A stretch of 64,000 nucleotides of DNA from assembly GCA_029531795.1 (NCBI GenBank), contig JAPEIS010000005.1:1176001-1240000 (forward strand), in the 5' to 3' direction. A model generated the notes under the pieces. It was given only the letters and a program-made list of their open reading frames with translations, was not told the DNA's origin and ran no database searches. Source of the stretch: Sclerotinia nivalis. Its lineage: Eukaryota > Ascomycota > Leotiomycetes > Helotiales > Sclerotiniaceae. Every line of letters starts with the position of its first letter. Within the stretch, counting starts at the first letter, position 1. The position numbers and the translations under genes were made by a program. This document shows, piece by piece, positions 47,651 through 58,870 of the stretch.

Positions 47651-47724
47651 AATGAATGAATGAATGAGAGAGAGTGTGTGAGTGAGTGAGTGAGTGAGTG
47701 AGTGAGTGAGTGAGTGAGTGAGTG
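47651..47724. repeat. Compound microsatellite (AATG)n-(GTGA)n
   Basis: About four AATG units (47651-47667), a GA/GT interruption, then about twelve GTGA units (47677-47724). It lies within 300-350 bases upstream of the Msb1-like start codon, so probably in its 5' leader or promoter. Confidence 0.85.
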
Positions 47725-49960
47725 TGAGAGAGAGAGTGAGTACAGTATGAGTTTGTCTTTAATTCTCCAACCACGTTTTTTTTTTCGCGCGGGAGGGGGA
47801 ATATCTTTTTCTTTAGTTTTAAAAATGTATGAATCAATTGAATGGGCTGATATGATTTCCTCTCTCAATCAAATCAATCAATCGATCAATCAATCAAATT
47901 TGTGAAATTGAAGATGGGATAAAAATTAAAGGGGATTCTTAATAGTTAACTTTTTTGGACCAAATAGACCGACCAAGCTGAGGGTTAGTAAAGTAAAAAT
48001 GCCCGATAGTTAAATTTCTATCAATCAATCTATCTATCAATCAATTTAAATTTCAGGGGATGGGGTCATTCATTGGGTTGAATGATCCGTGCGTTCTACC
48101 ACCTAGGATGTTAGCTAGCCTGTTAGGTATCGGTGAAAGTCTCGGCCAACGGTATTCCATCAGTTAGCTTAGGATAAGAAATTCGTATGGTGTGTTTTGA
48201 TTCTATTCAGATTTTTATATTTCATTCGCCCTCGTTGTCTATCGCGAAGATATCGCGAAGATTCTACGCCGTATATCATTTTAAAGGGTGACATCATGGC
48301 TCGAATATTGGGAATCTGGCTGGCTGTATTCAAAAGGATTGTTGATTGTTCGTGTTGATCATTTTATATGGATTAAATGTTATACAAATACTCGGTGCTA
48401 TATAGGTGGTTTTAGATACAAAAGATACCTACTGTAGTATTTAGTGGATGTAGTTAAATACCTAGTAAGTAGATAAATCAATGCCAAGGCTAAGGATCTT
48501 GGTATGGAGGAAGGAAGATCTCAATGAATGATGCAGTTCCATTTACTATGATTGATGTCATATCACTTCAATATTCTACTCCTACTTATCCTATTCAAGA
48601 TCGAAGAAGGATGAAGATTTAACAATTACATCAATGGAGTTATAATCATTCTCAATTATGATCATGTATTGAAGACCACCAGAACAAAAACTCAAATACT
48701 CAACATAATAGTTAACAATTCCCAGCTAGCCATCGTCAAAAGAAATCAATTACTCGTACCTAGGTAAAGATCTCTATTGAAACCGCTGATCTCCTCCTAT
48801 CCAAAATCAGCACAATGAACAATGAATGCAATTCCAGATCACATTTCCCATCCTCGTGAACGACTACTAGGTATCTTTTCGTACTTGTGATGTATAAAAC
48901 CCCATTCTATATATAAAAGAAGTCTCCGCCACAGCCTTGGATAACCCTATGAGATCAGTCAACCAACAATTTTTCATCCCAACTGTGTGACACCCATGTC
49001 GACTCAAGTCCCGCATGTGAGGTGCCTTTGCCAACGCATGTAAGTGGGAAGTTTACTTGCCCAGGTGAAGAGGTTAGGTCATCAAGGATTCAAGCTTGTT
49101 CAAACATCGTCATCTGCTATATGTATGCAATTCATATAATATACCTATGATGCAATATACAGAATTGGATTACCTATATCAGCCTTATAATTCACTCCTA
49201 TAAAATCGTTCGATTACTAGGTAGATAGGTAGGTAGGTACTTAACTTACCTTTGCACACATCAATTCCATACATTAGCATATTATATTCATTCATTCATA
49301 TACTCCGTACAACCATCCCCACCATCAGCCCACCCCACTAGATCTAAGTTCTTAGTACACCAAAACTACACCACATACAGAGTCCAAATACCACATACCA
49401 CGCACGAGCCCATCAACGACTTGCAAATGAATCAATCATGGGCATGGATTTCAAACCTTATATGCCTGCCCTACCTAGGTACTATTCATATTCATGCAGC
49501 AGACTTGCATTTCATACATTCTATGCACCAAACCCGCTATCCTTATTAATTCTTCAGACGAAATGTACTCTGTACGCGTATCATACATCAAGCTTCCGAT
49601 TCTTAATATCAGAGAGCTTCAAATCATAAAACGCTGATCTATCTATCAATCATGTGAATTAAGACCACCCAACTACAAATCAGTAACCTCATATCGAGCT
49701 GAAAACCAAAAATTTCTTTTCTTTTTGACTTTACTTACTTACTTACCCACTCTGTACATATTTACTTATTTATCTAATATCTATTCCCTACTCCTAGTAT
49801 CCATCAAGAGATCAAGATCTTCATGCGGTGGAGTCGAATCTACAAGGCGCGGCAGGACTTCAAGTCTAGCGCATGAATTGTGAATTTTATAATTTATAAT
49901 TTATAGTTTATAATCTTATAATCTTATGATATTTCTTAAAATAAGTATTGGGGGAAGGTA

Positions 49961-50060
49961 ATATGCTATATTCGATATTCGATATTCGGTATTCGTTATA
50001 CATTATGCTATATTCGATATTCGGTATTCGTTATACAATATGCTATATGCAATATTCGAT
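49961..50060. repeat. Imperfect tandem duplication of an AT-rich ~45-base unit
   Basis: The phrases ATATGCTATATTCGATATTC and GGTATTCGTTATACA recur twice in succession, with a third partial copy (ATGCTATATGCAATATTCGAT). Non-coding. Confidence 0.65.
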
Positions 50061-50214
50061 ATATATATATCTACTAGGTAGATAGATATCGACAACTCCG
50101 TACATCATTATCTCATCAAAAGTATACCGGTAGAAAGAGCAGAAAAGAAAGAAAAGAAACAAAATTTCCCCTTCTCCCCCCTTTTTCATTCTCGTTCATA
50201 ATCTGATCAACTTT

Positions 50215-50290
50215 TTATACTCTATTACTCTATTACTCTATTACTCTATTACTCTATTACTCTAATATATTACTCTATTACTCTACTATA
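50215..50290. repeat. (TATTACTC)n minisatellite
   Basis: Around seven tandem copies of TATTACTC with one interruption (TAATATAT), then TATAC repeats. Related CTATCCATATC-type phrases continue irregularly to about 50700. Confidence 0.75.
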
Positions 50291-51192
50291 CTATACTATA
50301 CTAAACCTACCCATATCTATTTTGTCATCATCACCATCCCCCCTCTCAAAAAACCCCAAAAGAGATAACAAAAGAAAAGAAACAAACTCCCCTTCTTCTC
50401 CCTTTTTCCTCCTTTTCATTTTCATCCTCATCCTCATTCTCATCAACTTTCTATACTCTACTATCTACTCTACTCTACTATACCTTTCTACTATCCATAT
50501 CATACCCATATCTTACTATCCATATCCTACTATCTATATCTTACTATACCTATCTACTACCCATATCTCACTATTCATATCCTACCTATACCTATCTACT
50601 ATTCATATCCTACCTATACCTATCCACTATCCATATCCTACCTATACCTATCTACTATCCTACTATCCTACTATCCATATCCTACTATCCACATCCTACT
50701 AGATAAATACAATAAATCTAACATTTAAATTACAAATATCTCTATTTATAATTTTCTTAAAGTTAAAAATATAATACGATATTGGAGACTGGAGGCTGGT
50801 GTGTGGATAGATATATTACTTTCGTATGTATAGGTAGGTAGGTAGATAGTAATAGTCAATATATTGTAATGGATTGTGATGGATTGATTGTGTTTGGAGG
50901 GTAGAAAGGAGCTGGAGAGCTAGGGAAGGACATGGATGGGTAGTGGTATTGGTATTGAGAAGAAGGGGAAGGAGAAGGAGATGTAGTGCTGAAAGAGAAA
51001 TATATCCACCAAGTGAGAATCCGGTTTTACTATGAGTGAACGATACGAAATTCCAATTTCTACACTATATATATAATAAGCAAGTAAGTAAACTTTTATT
51101 TTCCGCTTTAATTTCTCCTATATACTCCGTATACAACATCTCCTCACCCATTCCATCCGCGCCCTTCCCCAACAACAAACCCAACCAAACAC

Positions 51193-52416
51193 CTAGTTAA
51201 AAACCACCGTCTTATGCCCATTCAACAAAACCCTCCGTTCCGTAACCCACTTAACCGCCGTCGCCAAAACATTACTCTCCACATTACTTCCCTCAACCGT
51301 CAATTCCTTGGGACTAAGTCCATGCCCCACCCTCACAACATTCTGTTCAATAATAGGACCCTCATCCAAATCACTCGTGACAAAATGTGCCGTGGCCCCA
51401 ATAATCTTGACACCCCTATCATACGCCTGATGATAAGGTTTGGCGCCCTTAAACGACGGGAGGAAAGAATGATGAATATTAATAATCTTTCCGCTCATCG
51501 CCGTACACAATGTTGGGGAAAGAACCTGCATGTAGCGAGCCAGGACGATCAAATCGATATTGTTCTCCTTGACCAACTCCAAAATTTTAGATTCCTGCTC
51601 GGCTTTTGTGGCGGCGGTGACGGGGAGATGATGGAATGGAATCTTGTAGGTGTTGGCCAATGGTTCGAAATCCGGATGATTGGATACGATAAGTGGGACT
51701 TCAATACCCAACTGCGAAATACTTTGACGAAAGAGTAAATCATTAAGACAATGACCGATTTTGGAAACCATGATCAAAACTCGAGGTTTCTTGGCCAAAG
51801 AATCGAGTTGGAAATCCATACTCATGTCTTGAGCGATCGTCTCAAAAGCTCCCTTCAATTCTTCCACATTCAACTTCTGAGTCTCGGCTTCTGAAGAAGA
51901 AGAAGGAGAGGCAGAAGGTGCGAAATGCACTCTCATGAAGAAACGCAGGCTGGTTGGATCACCAAATTGTTGCGAATCGACAATATTGAGATTATGCTGG
52001 GTGAGAAATCCCGTGACGGCGTGGACGATACCAGGACGGTCAGGGCATGAGAGAGTCAGGATATATTCATCTTCCTTAACCATCTTGACTGCTTTTGTTG
52101 ATTTCTTTGCAAAAGAGAGATGTGGTGAGCTGGAGAAATTTCGGGTATTGAATTGGACTTGACGTCTGGAGGTTGAGGCCAGATGGTATTGATGGTTGAA
52201 ATTTTTCAAGGGCTCGGTTGTTCTGGAAAAAAGGGAGAAGGTCCTTGTTTGGGTTGCGTGGAGGAATGTGGTTTCGCGAGCGGAACGGGATATGTGAGCC
52301 GAGTAAATTGAACGAGCTATATGACCTGTGGTTGTAGATTTCAAAAATAACGCCGTCTCAGGCAACTTGCTCGCCATTACAGTTCTTAAACAGATTCGAT
52401 GACTCTTTTTGGCCAC
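51193..52416 (-). CDS. Formyltetrahydrofolate deformylase (PurU-type), probably mitochondrial
   Basis: Single exon, 407 aa. An ACT domain (~113-200: YILTLSCPDRPGIVHAVTGF) is followed by a formyl-transferase/hydrolase domain (~213-400) with RVLIMVSKIGHCLNDLLFR, IPLI-type strand VPLIVSNHPD, LARYMQVLSP, the catalytic NIHHSFLPSFKGAKPYHQA (Asn and His) and SDLDEGPIIEQ (Asp). Known reaction: 10-formyl-THF + water to THF + formate, balancing one-carbon units. The first ~105 residues are rich in Arg, Ser and Thr and poor in acids (SKLPETALFLKSTTTGHIAR, ARETTFLHATQTRTFSLFSR), a typical mitochondrial presequence. A second ATG at residue 14 or the ATG of MVKEDEY could give alternative, including cytosolic, forms. 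Bacterial PurU is ~280 aa, so the extra length is the presequence. Confidence 0.92.
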   Translation of the reverse strand: MAKKSHRICLRTVMASKLPETALFLKSTTTGHIARSIYSAHISRSARETTFLHATQTRTFSLFSRTTEPLKNFNHQYHLASTSRRQVQFNTRNFSSSPHLSFAKKSTKAVKMVKEDEYILTLSCPDRPGIVHAVTGFLTQHNLNIVDSQQFGDPTSLRFFMRVHFAPSASPSSSSEAETQKLNVEELKGAFETIAQDMSMDFQLDSLAKKPRVLIMVSKIGHCLNDLLFRQSISQLGIEVPLIVSNHPDFEPLANTYKIPFHHLPVTAATKAEQESKILELVKENNIDLIVLARYMQVLSPTLCTAMSGKIINIHHSFLPSFKGAKPYHQAYDRGVKIIGATAHFVTSDLDEGPIIEQNVVRVGHGLSPKELTVEGSNVESNVLATAVKWVTERRVLLNGHKTVVFN

Positions 52417-53045
52417 TTTTGTGACTATGCCATTAGTGGGCCTTTGGAGGGGCAGCGTGGAGTCATAGCGACACGTGATTCCTTTATCCGGCGATGGTTC
52501 GGAGATTATTGGTTGTGTGTGGATAAAGCACGGTGTTTTTGTTTAGGGTTCCAGACTTTTGGGGATTTGATATTTCTAAACATTAGCTGGGCATTGGTAT
52601 GAAACTTCTTGACTTATAGGTTGCTTGCTTCTTGTAAGAGCTGGACATCGAAGAACCAATTGAGATCTCAAATATAGTCTAAAGCATTGTCGTTTTCTGT
52701 CTAATATACATATTCTATTCTGTTTATCTTTAGGATCGTAATCATTACTCATTCCCGGTCATGTTATATAGAAATATCAGCATCTTGTATTGGTTAGACC
52801 ACATTCGGGATCAACGCAACGTCTAATTGCCGCCTGGTATTCTCAACTCCCTCCTGAAATCATATCATGTGCGCTTGACATCTTCGGCGCCATCATGTTG
52901 CCGAATCGTATTGGACGAAGATGGATTACAGACATATTCTACTCCGTCAAGGCGTTGGCAAAAGCCAATGAAATGATATGTATCCAATCTCCCCGAGTGA
53001 AGGTCTTACTACCTCTTGCTGCTAATATCCTAAGATCTAACGTCA
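52417..53045. other. Intergenic region
   Basis: Promoter of the deformylase gene on the left and 3' flank of the F-box gene on the right. A plus-strand frame at 52790-53110 overlaps the end of the F-box gene and has no motif. Nothing else seen. Confidence 0.5.
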
Positions 53046-54660
53046 TCAAGCGCCTAACCCATAACTCTTCACTCTACTCCAAAAGAAAGCCTTATCATTC
53101 CTCAATGTAAACTCTCCCCAATCATCCGTCAATCGATTATAATTCCAGAAACAATTCCAAGTCAACTTGTTATTTTTGACCGTCTTTCCTGCACTAGTCA
53201 TCTTCAACTCCATCCTGTAAAAATATTTTTCATGAACCCCTTCGGTTTCCACATATAGTGTTCCTTCTGATCCCCCAGCTTTCGAAGAAGGCTCGATATC
53301 TGACTCTGCAGAAGGAAATTCGTTGAGAGAGGACAGGTGCCAGCGGCCGCGGCGAGCGTCGGCCATCACTGAAGAAGGTAGGTGGGAAGATTGGTTCCTC
53401 CTGTGGTATTCAAGAAGCTCTTTAGTCAGGTGGTGAACGACTTCGCTGGGTTCGGTGGTGGTTAAAAGAGAAATTAATGTTCCATCGCGATAAAAGCGAA
53501 GGTAGCGGTAGTAGGTCACAATGTGAACTGGAGAATTCCAAGCTATTGCTGAAGGGGACGCTTGGCCGGGCCGAATATAGTTCACGGTGCTTATATAGCA
53601 GCCATTGAAACGGATGCGCGGACGGAGACGAAACATCTGTCTCCAAGATGAAGAATATGTTGATTGGAGTAGGGAGTGAGTTATGGTATCATTGCTGAGG
53701 GGTACTGATGGGGTGGATTCTTCATCTGTTGCTTGTGAAGGCAAGAGCAGTTGAGGCTCAATGTCGAGGACCTCTCCTGTAACCTCTGTTTGCCATTGAT
53801 AGTGCATTGCCCCAAACCCAAACTCGGAGCCAAAACATATTCGTTTCCAGATTTGTTCTCCCGTGGCTGCCAGGTAGGCCATGCGTTTGCATACTTGAGA
53901 GAGTCGTGCAAGCTCTGCCACATCTCGAATTGCTACTTCCTTGAATATTTGTATGAGTATTTCATCTGGTAAATCTGCAATTGGACATGGAGGAGCGGGT
54001 GCTCCCTCAATCTCAGGTGGTACAGGTTCAATTGATAAATCTGAGAAGCTTTCTAACAATTGCTTAATAGTTGGTGGGGGCCCATCTAGTGAGTGGTGTG
54101 CGGTGTTAGGTACTGTGGCAGAGGCATTCGATGGATTTGTATTTGTAGGTTTCGGCGGAAAGGCAGATGGTGGAAAATATTTGTTCTTATACTTTCGATC
54201 AACTTGATCGTCAAGCTTATGATTGTCAGTAGGAGTCTTGTGAATTCTGTTCAGTTGAGACTAAACGTACTCGAAATGCTTTGCGGTAGAGATCAAGACT
54301 CTCTCCCAAACTACCTTGACCTTCCCTCTCTACCGCTTTTTCATAATGCTCCAAAGCTGATTGTGGCTCATGATTGCCAGTCTTCTTACCATATGGGTCA
54401 AATCCATCATCTTCCACTGCCTCAGCGGCGCCACTTGGTCCATCAAAGTGCAAGGCTTGAGGTTCAACTATATTATCTTCTTCTGTGGGTTTGGAATTTT
54501 CATAAATATGCTTTGTCCGTGGAAGCTTTCGTGAAAAATTAGAAGGCCCTGCTACCTGAATAGCTGGAACTGGGAGCCTCTGGGCCGTGTTTGCCTTTTT
54601 GGTCACTTCTTCCTGCCATTGCTTGCGGAATGTTTCTAACTCGGGGTTTGAATCTTCCAT
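53046..54660 (-). CDS. F-box protein, FBXO9/Pof7/Hrt3 family
   Basis: Model complement(join(53046..54215,54271..54660)), 519 aa; one 55-nt intron. The N-terminal part has a TPR/MIT-like helix pair (SALEHYEKAVEREGQGSLGESLDLYRKAFRLDDQVDRKY) typical of Pof7 and human FBXO9. A canonical F-box follows (~207-250: IADLPDEILIQIFKEVAIRDVAELARLSQVCKRM). The C-terminal part carries the conserved FBXO9 region: RPRIRFNGCYISTVNYIRPG, HIVTYYRYLRFYRDGTLISL, RGRWHLSSL and WNCFWNYNRLTDDWGEF. Known role: substrate receptor of an SCF ubiquitin ligase; mammalian FBXO9 targets Tel2/Tti1 among others. Substrates in this fungus are unknown. The ATG at 54660 is used; no upstream in-frame ATG is near. Confidence 0.92.
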
Positions 54661-55231
54661 AATGTACAATTTGAAGTGATAGATGTTACGGTGTATTAGG
54701 TGAGGGTGATTGATTGAGAGGAATATAATTTAGGGAATATTCACCGTATTATCCATAATCAGATAATCAGAAGTAAATATTGATTATAATTAAGTCCTCG
54801 GCCTTGACGCGACAACTTTATCGATTGCCGCTGACATAATTCTAATTCCTCTTATCGCCGCAAGATCCGTTATCGCTCGGTTCCTTCTTCCCAATTTTTC
54901 TTTGATCGGTGGAGAACTCTTAAGATCGTGAGCGGTAGTGGAAGTTAAAGCTACTAGTTTAAAGTTTTCGGACTATAAAGTTTTCGGACTATTCGATTCC
55001 ATGGCTGTAAGAAAATGGACTTACTATTTTAATTTACATCGTGATGATCAAGTAGAATATTTCCCCTCTTTTTGGAAGATATACAAACACAAACGTAAAT
55101 GATTCAACGGCGTAAATGATTTCTTTCCTTTTCCATACATACCACACACATACCTTACATACCATACCTACTTAGCAAACACTCAAAATTACTCGTCAAT
55201 TCGACGTCATTCCACCTAAACAAAAACTTTT
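54661..55231. other. Divergent promoter region
   Basis: 571 bases between the starts of the F-box gene (minus) and the mitochondrial carrier gene (plus), so it probably serves both. A short direct repeat AAAGTTTTCGGACTA occurs twice near 54961-54990. No gene seen. Confidence 0.55.
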
Positions 55232-56687
55232 ATGTCCGGCCTTTGGGATAGTCGCCCTGCACCCGTGGGTGACCAAATCTCAACAACTTTTGAATCGGAA
55301 CATTCAGGACATGATAGAATACACGGAGATGACCTGATACCTGGAGAATCAGGAACTGTAGCTATGACGGGCGACAATGAGGATATTGATATTGATATCA
55401 CAGCATCTCAAAAGATGATCTCAGCAATGTCTGGAAGTCTATTAACATCACTATTAGGTATGTACGCCACCGGAATTTGAAGCCCATAAACCCTTTCAAT
55501 GTCTAGAGGACCTCCAAACATTCAACTCATACTAACACTTTTGTTTATTTATAGTAACTCCTCTAGATGTTGTTAGAGTTCGTCTACAGTCACAACCTTC
55601 TCAATCTCCCCTATCAGCGATTCGAAAAGCCGCTATGGCATCCCCTCAGACTTTCAGCACACTTCCACCAAATCTAGGAATAACAGCATGTTGCCGAGAA
55701 GTTTTCTTCACAGGCAGCGCAACGAGTGACGGTTGTATGGCTGCGCCCAGAATTAGCGCAATGGAGGGCGTTGGATGTGCCGTGGAAGAAACAAAAAGAA
55801 AAACCTTCAATTCGACTTTTGATGGGATGCGAAAGATTGCGCGAAATGAAGGGATCACAACTTTATGGCGAGGATTATCGCCTACTTTGGTTATGACGGT
55901 TCCTTCGAATATTATCTATTTTACCGGATACGATTGGCTACGATTTAACAACCAAAGTCCCATCAATCGAATGTTCCAGGACAATTACGCCCCTCTTGCT
56001 GCCGGCGCCTCTGCTAGGACCATAGCTGCTGCAGTCGTCAGTCCAATCGAAATGTTTAGAACAAGAATGCAAGCTAGTCAAGCAATTGGTGGTGCACATT
56101 TTTCGGAAACCGTGAAGAGCGTTGGTGAAATGGTTTCACTTCACGGATATACCTCTTTGTGGCGAGGATTAACTTTAACGCTTTGGAGGGATGTTCCATT
56201 TTCTGGAATTTACTGGTGGGGTTATGAATCCGTTAGAGGGGCATTGACAGATGCACGAGAGCGGAGTCGAGGAAGAACATATGACAAGAACACTTCTAGA
56301 GGTCAAATACGTACCAGATCACAAAGTCGAGAAAAGCACACAGCGACATTCCTCGATAGTTTTGTCGCTGGAGCGACATCCGGAGCTGTTGCTTCCATTT
56401 TGACTATGCCCTTCGATGTTGGAAAAACCCGAAGACAAATTTTTCAGGAGCCAGGGAAAACACCTGTTGGAGTTGAAAAGGTCTTGGCTCCTGAAGAGCA
56501 ATCTATGCCAAGGTTTCTTATGCACATCTTCAAAGAAGAGGGTATTGGCGGCCTATGGAAAGGATGGGTAGCCAGGACTTTAAAGGTTGCTCCAGCATGT
56601 GCAATTATGATCAGTTGTTATGAAGTAGGGAAAAGAGCATTCAGGAGTGTGAATGAGAAAACGGAACGGAAGCGAAGATTCGAGTGA
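55232..56687 (+). CDS. MTM1: Mitochondrial carrier, Mtm1/SLC25A39-40 type
   Basis: Model join(55232..55457,55555..56687), 452 aa; one 97-nt intron placed just before VTPLDVVRVRLQ. Three mitochondrial-carrier repeats carry the signatures TPLDVVRVRLQ, SPIEMFRTRMQ and MPFDVGKTRRQ, each with a following EGI/HGYTSLWRG type motif (NEGITTLWRGLSPTLVMTVP, LHGYTSLWRGLTLTLWRDVP, EGIGGLWKGWVARTLKVAP). The long loop in repeat 1 containing ACCREVFF and further cysteines is characteristic of the Mtm1/SLC25A39 subgroup. Known role: yeast Mtm1 affects manganese insertion into mitochondrial superoxide dismutase and iron handling; the human relatives import glutathione. An acidic N-terminal extension (DIDIDITAS) precedes the carrier. 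The inner mitochondrial membrane is the expected site. Confidence 0.92.
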
Positions 56688-57107
56688 TAGAACAAAATCT
56701 CCCCTCTTTTTGGTTGGTTTGGGCGCATAAAAGGAAACACGGAAATGTAATACCACCAGTCCTAGGTGTTTAGAAGCACAGCGATTTTGAGCGGGTTTCT
56801 GGAATTTTGTATAATATTAGAGATCATAGAAAATAAGATCACTACGATAGCCTTAATATATCCAAAGCTTGAAAACAAAGCGAAGCAATTTCATATCATG
56901 ATTCTAGTGATTTGGTGAGGACTGCATGTGGCTAACGTCCTGACTGCTATCTACTTAATTACCCAGGCTTTCGTTTGGCTGAGAGAGCGCGTACCCCGGT
57001 AAAGTAACTTCACGCGTCGAAGGCTCTCGACGCGAACCCATCATCATAGAGTTGGGATATTCAACAGACCACAACACTCAGATTCGCATAAAGCTCACTC
57101 TCTGCTC
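56688..57107. other. Intergenic region and UNG promoter
   Basis: 420 bases separating the carrier and the uracil-DNA glycosylase, containing the carrier 3'UTR and the MCB-like inverted repeat described separately. No gene seen. Confidence 0.55.
57012..57034. promoter_or_regulatory. MCB-like inverted repeat upstream of UNG1
   Basis: ACGCGT (57012-57017) is the MluI cell-cycle box bound by MBF in yeasts. It is the edge of an 8-bp inverted repeat CGCGTCGA/TCGACGCG with a 6-base spacer, so a second ACGCG lies at 57030-57034. The site is 74-96 bases before the first ATG of a DNA-repair gene, a class often under MBF control. Regulation is inferred. Confidence 0.55.
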
Positions 57108-58235
57108 ATGATATTTTATAGTACAATACCTTCTATAAAAGTGTCTTTACTACTCCTCTTTCCCAATCGTCCATTTACTCCAATCCCTATCATGTCTCTC
57201 AAACGCAAAGCCACCACAAATTCTACAAATGATGCCAAAAAGCCTAAAGCAAACGGATCAATTACCTCATTCTTTGGTCCACCAAAAACCGTTTCTTCAA
57301 CTACCAAAGTCACTGGCACCTCTACGGATACTGTTGCGCCAGCTCCAGCAACATTCAAATTTAATAAGGAGAAATGGGTAGCTACATTGACAGAAGAACA
57401 GAAAGATTTGTTGAAATTGGAGATTGAGACACTTCATGAGAGCTGGCTGGCGGTGTTAAAAGATGAGATTATGGGGAAAGAATTTCTGGAATTAAAGAAG
57501 TTTTTGAAGAAGGAATTAGAGGGCAAAGATAAGATATTTCCTCCTATGGAGGATGTTTATTCTTGGTATTTACATCTGTTCCTTTATCCGATCTTTAACT
57601 TTACATCATCTACATATTTCTATTGAACCACAGTGACAAGTAACTAATCATAGCGAATAAATAGGTCAAGACATACACCTTTCAACACTGTCAAAGCCGT
57701 AATCATCGGCCAAGATCCGTACCATAACTTCAACCAAGCCCATGGTCTCTGTTTCTCCGTCCGCGCTCCTACACCGGCTCCACCGTCCCTTAAAAATATC
57801 TTCAAAGCCCTCGCAAAAGACTATCCAGACTTCAAACCCCCTCCAAATAACGGTGGTCTCCTCACTCCATGGGCAGACCGCGGTATCCTTCTCTTAAATA
57901 CCTGTCTTACTGTTCGAGCTCACCAAGCCAATTCCCACGCAAACCATGGCTGGGAGAAATTTACCCAAAAGGTCATAGATACAGTTGCTCTTAAGAGAAC
58001 AAAAGGAGTGGTGTTTCTAGCATGGGGAAGTCCTGCAGGGAAAAGAGTCGCGAAGGTGGATAAAAAGAAACATTGTGTTTTGATGAGTGTACATCCTAGT
58101 CCGTTGAGTGCGAGCAGAGGATTCTTCGAATGTGAACATTTCAAGAAGACGAATGAATGGTTGAAGGAGAGACATGGAGAGGATGCAGAGATTGATTGGA
58201 GTTTACATATGCCAGCTGTAGAAGCGGGTGTTTAG
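57108..58235 (+). CDS. UNG1: Uracil-DNA glycosylase
   Basis: Model join(57108..57565,57665..58235), 342 aa; a 99-nt intron splits the codon for the Trp in DVYSWSRHTPF. Family-1 UDG motifs are complete: catalytic GQDPYH (Asp170), GLCFSV, LLLNTCLTV, VVFLAWGSPAGKR and HPSPLSASRGFF (His296). It removes uracil from DNA to start base excision repair. Two in-frame starts exist. The first ATG (57108) gives a hydrophobic, acid-free leader MIFYSTIPSIKVSLLLLF suited to mitochondrial import; the second (57192) gives MSLKRKATTN with a basic nuclear-type stretch (KKPKANGS). Shortly after, SITSFF resembles a PCNA-interacting (PIP) motif as in nuclear UNG2. Dual targeting by alternative starts is therefore plausible, as known for UNG in other eukaryotes. 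Confidence 0.95.
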
Positions 58236-58870
58236 GGTGGTGTAAGCTTTTGTGAGGGACGATGATTCAGAGGGTAATCTGGTCCCCGGTTGGTGCAGAA
58301 AAGCTCTCGTCTTCAAAGGATGATTGTGTAAAAAGAGAGTTGGGAATTACGGATTGGGTACTGGACAATTAGGGGGTTTTAATGACGGAGTCTCCTTGGT
58401 TATATGGGTTCAATTCGTCTTTTCATGATAAAGGCCTTTGTTCAAACAGGCTCAGATATTGAGACAATCGGAGTAACTGGTCCATCTCAATATCAAGTAA
58501 CTAAAGGTCGTACATATTATGCTGTACAATATAGAATGTTACGATCATATAACTTTAACTCCCTAGGGGACTTGCAACGGCTTCCTGTATCTGTATGTGG
58601 TACATCGTCGCGCAGAATCTGTCGGTACCCATCCGCTTCAATATTTTGAGTCCTATCAAAGTATTCTCCTATCTATTCCTGTAGGCTGTTGCCGGCTATG
58701 AGATGCGTTTATTCTCGAGCTGGGTTCACACAGCATGGAAAATCTCGTTTCTTAATCCATCCTATTCAAGGAAATATTTACAATTGCCTTCTTCCCATTC
58801 CCCGGTTTTTCTACCTCCCCCATTCTGTTCTCTTGATTAAACGACAACGGACATTTCAACATCCAAAACT
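58236..58870. other. Intergenic region
   Basis: 635 bases between the glycosylase and the exchanger gene. Short frames at 58404-58649 and 58689-58892 have no motif. Nothing else supported. Confidence 0.5.

Larger units (their letters stand above)
47371..51192. other. 3.8-kb non-coding region upstream of the Msb1-like gene
   Basis: No gene supported. It holds the Msb1 promoter and 5' leader and a notable density of simple repeats: AATG and GTGA tracts at 47651-47724, ATCA-type repeats around 47868-47900, a duplicated AT-rich unit at 49961-50060, period-8 and period-6 pyrimidine/A tracts from 50215 to 50700. A 126-codon frame at 50322-50702 is a by-product of these tracts. The 3' end of the deformylase gene adjoins on the right. 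Confidence 0.5.

Noticed and set aside
47670..47725. Tandem GTGA tract as a CRISPR-like array
   Set aside because: It is a simple microsatellite with no spacers, in a eukaryotic genome.
50322..50702. 126-codon open frame with leucine/tyrosine/isoleucine-rich sequence
   Set aside because: It is produced by pyrimidine-rich tandem tracts and shows periodic repetition, no conserved motif and no splice context.
52790..53110. 106-codon plus-strand frame opposite the F-box gene end
   Set aside because: It overlaps the conserved FBXO9 C-terminus on the other strand and has no motif.
56960..57040. GC-rich stem-forming stretch considered as a tRNA or small RNA
   Set aside because: No A or B box and no cloverleaf. 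The symmetry is accounted for by the MCB-type dyad.
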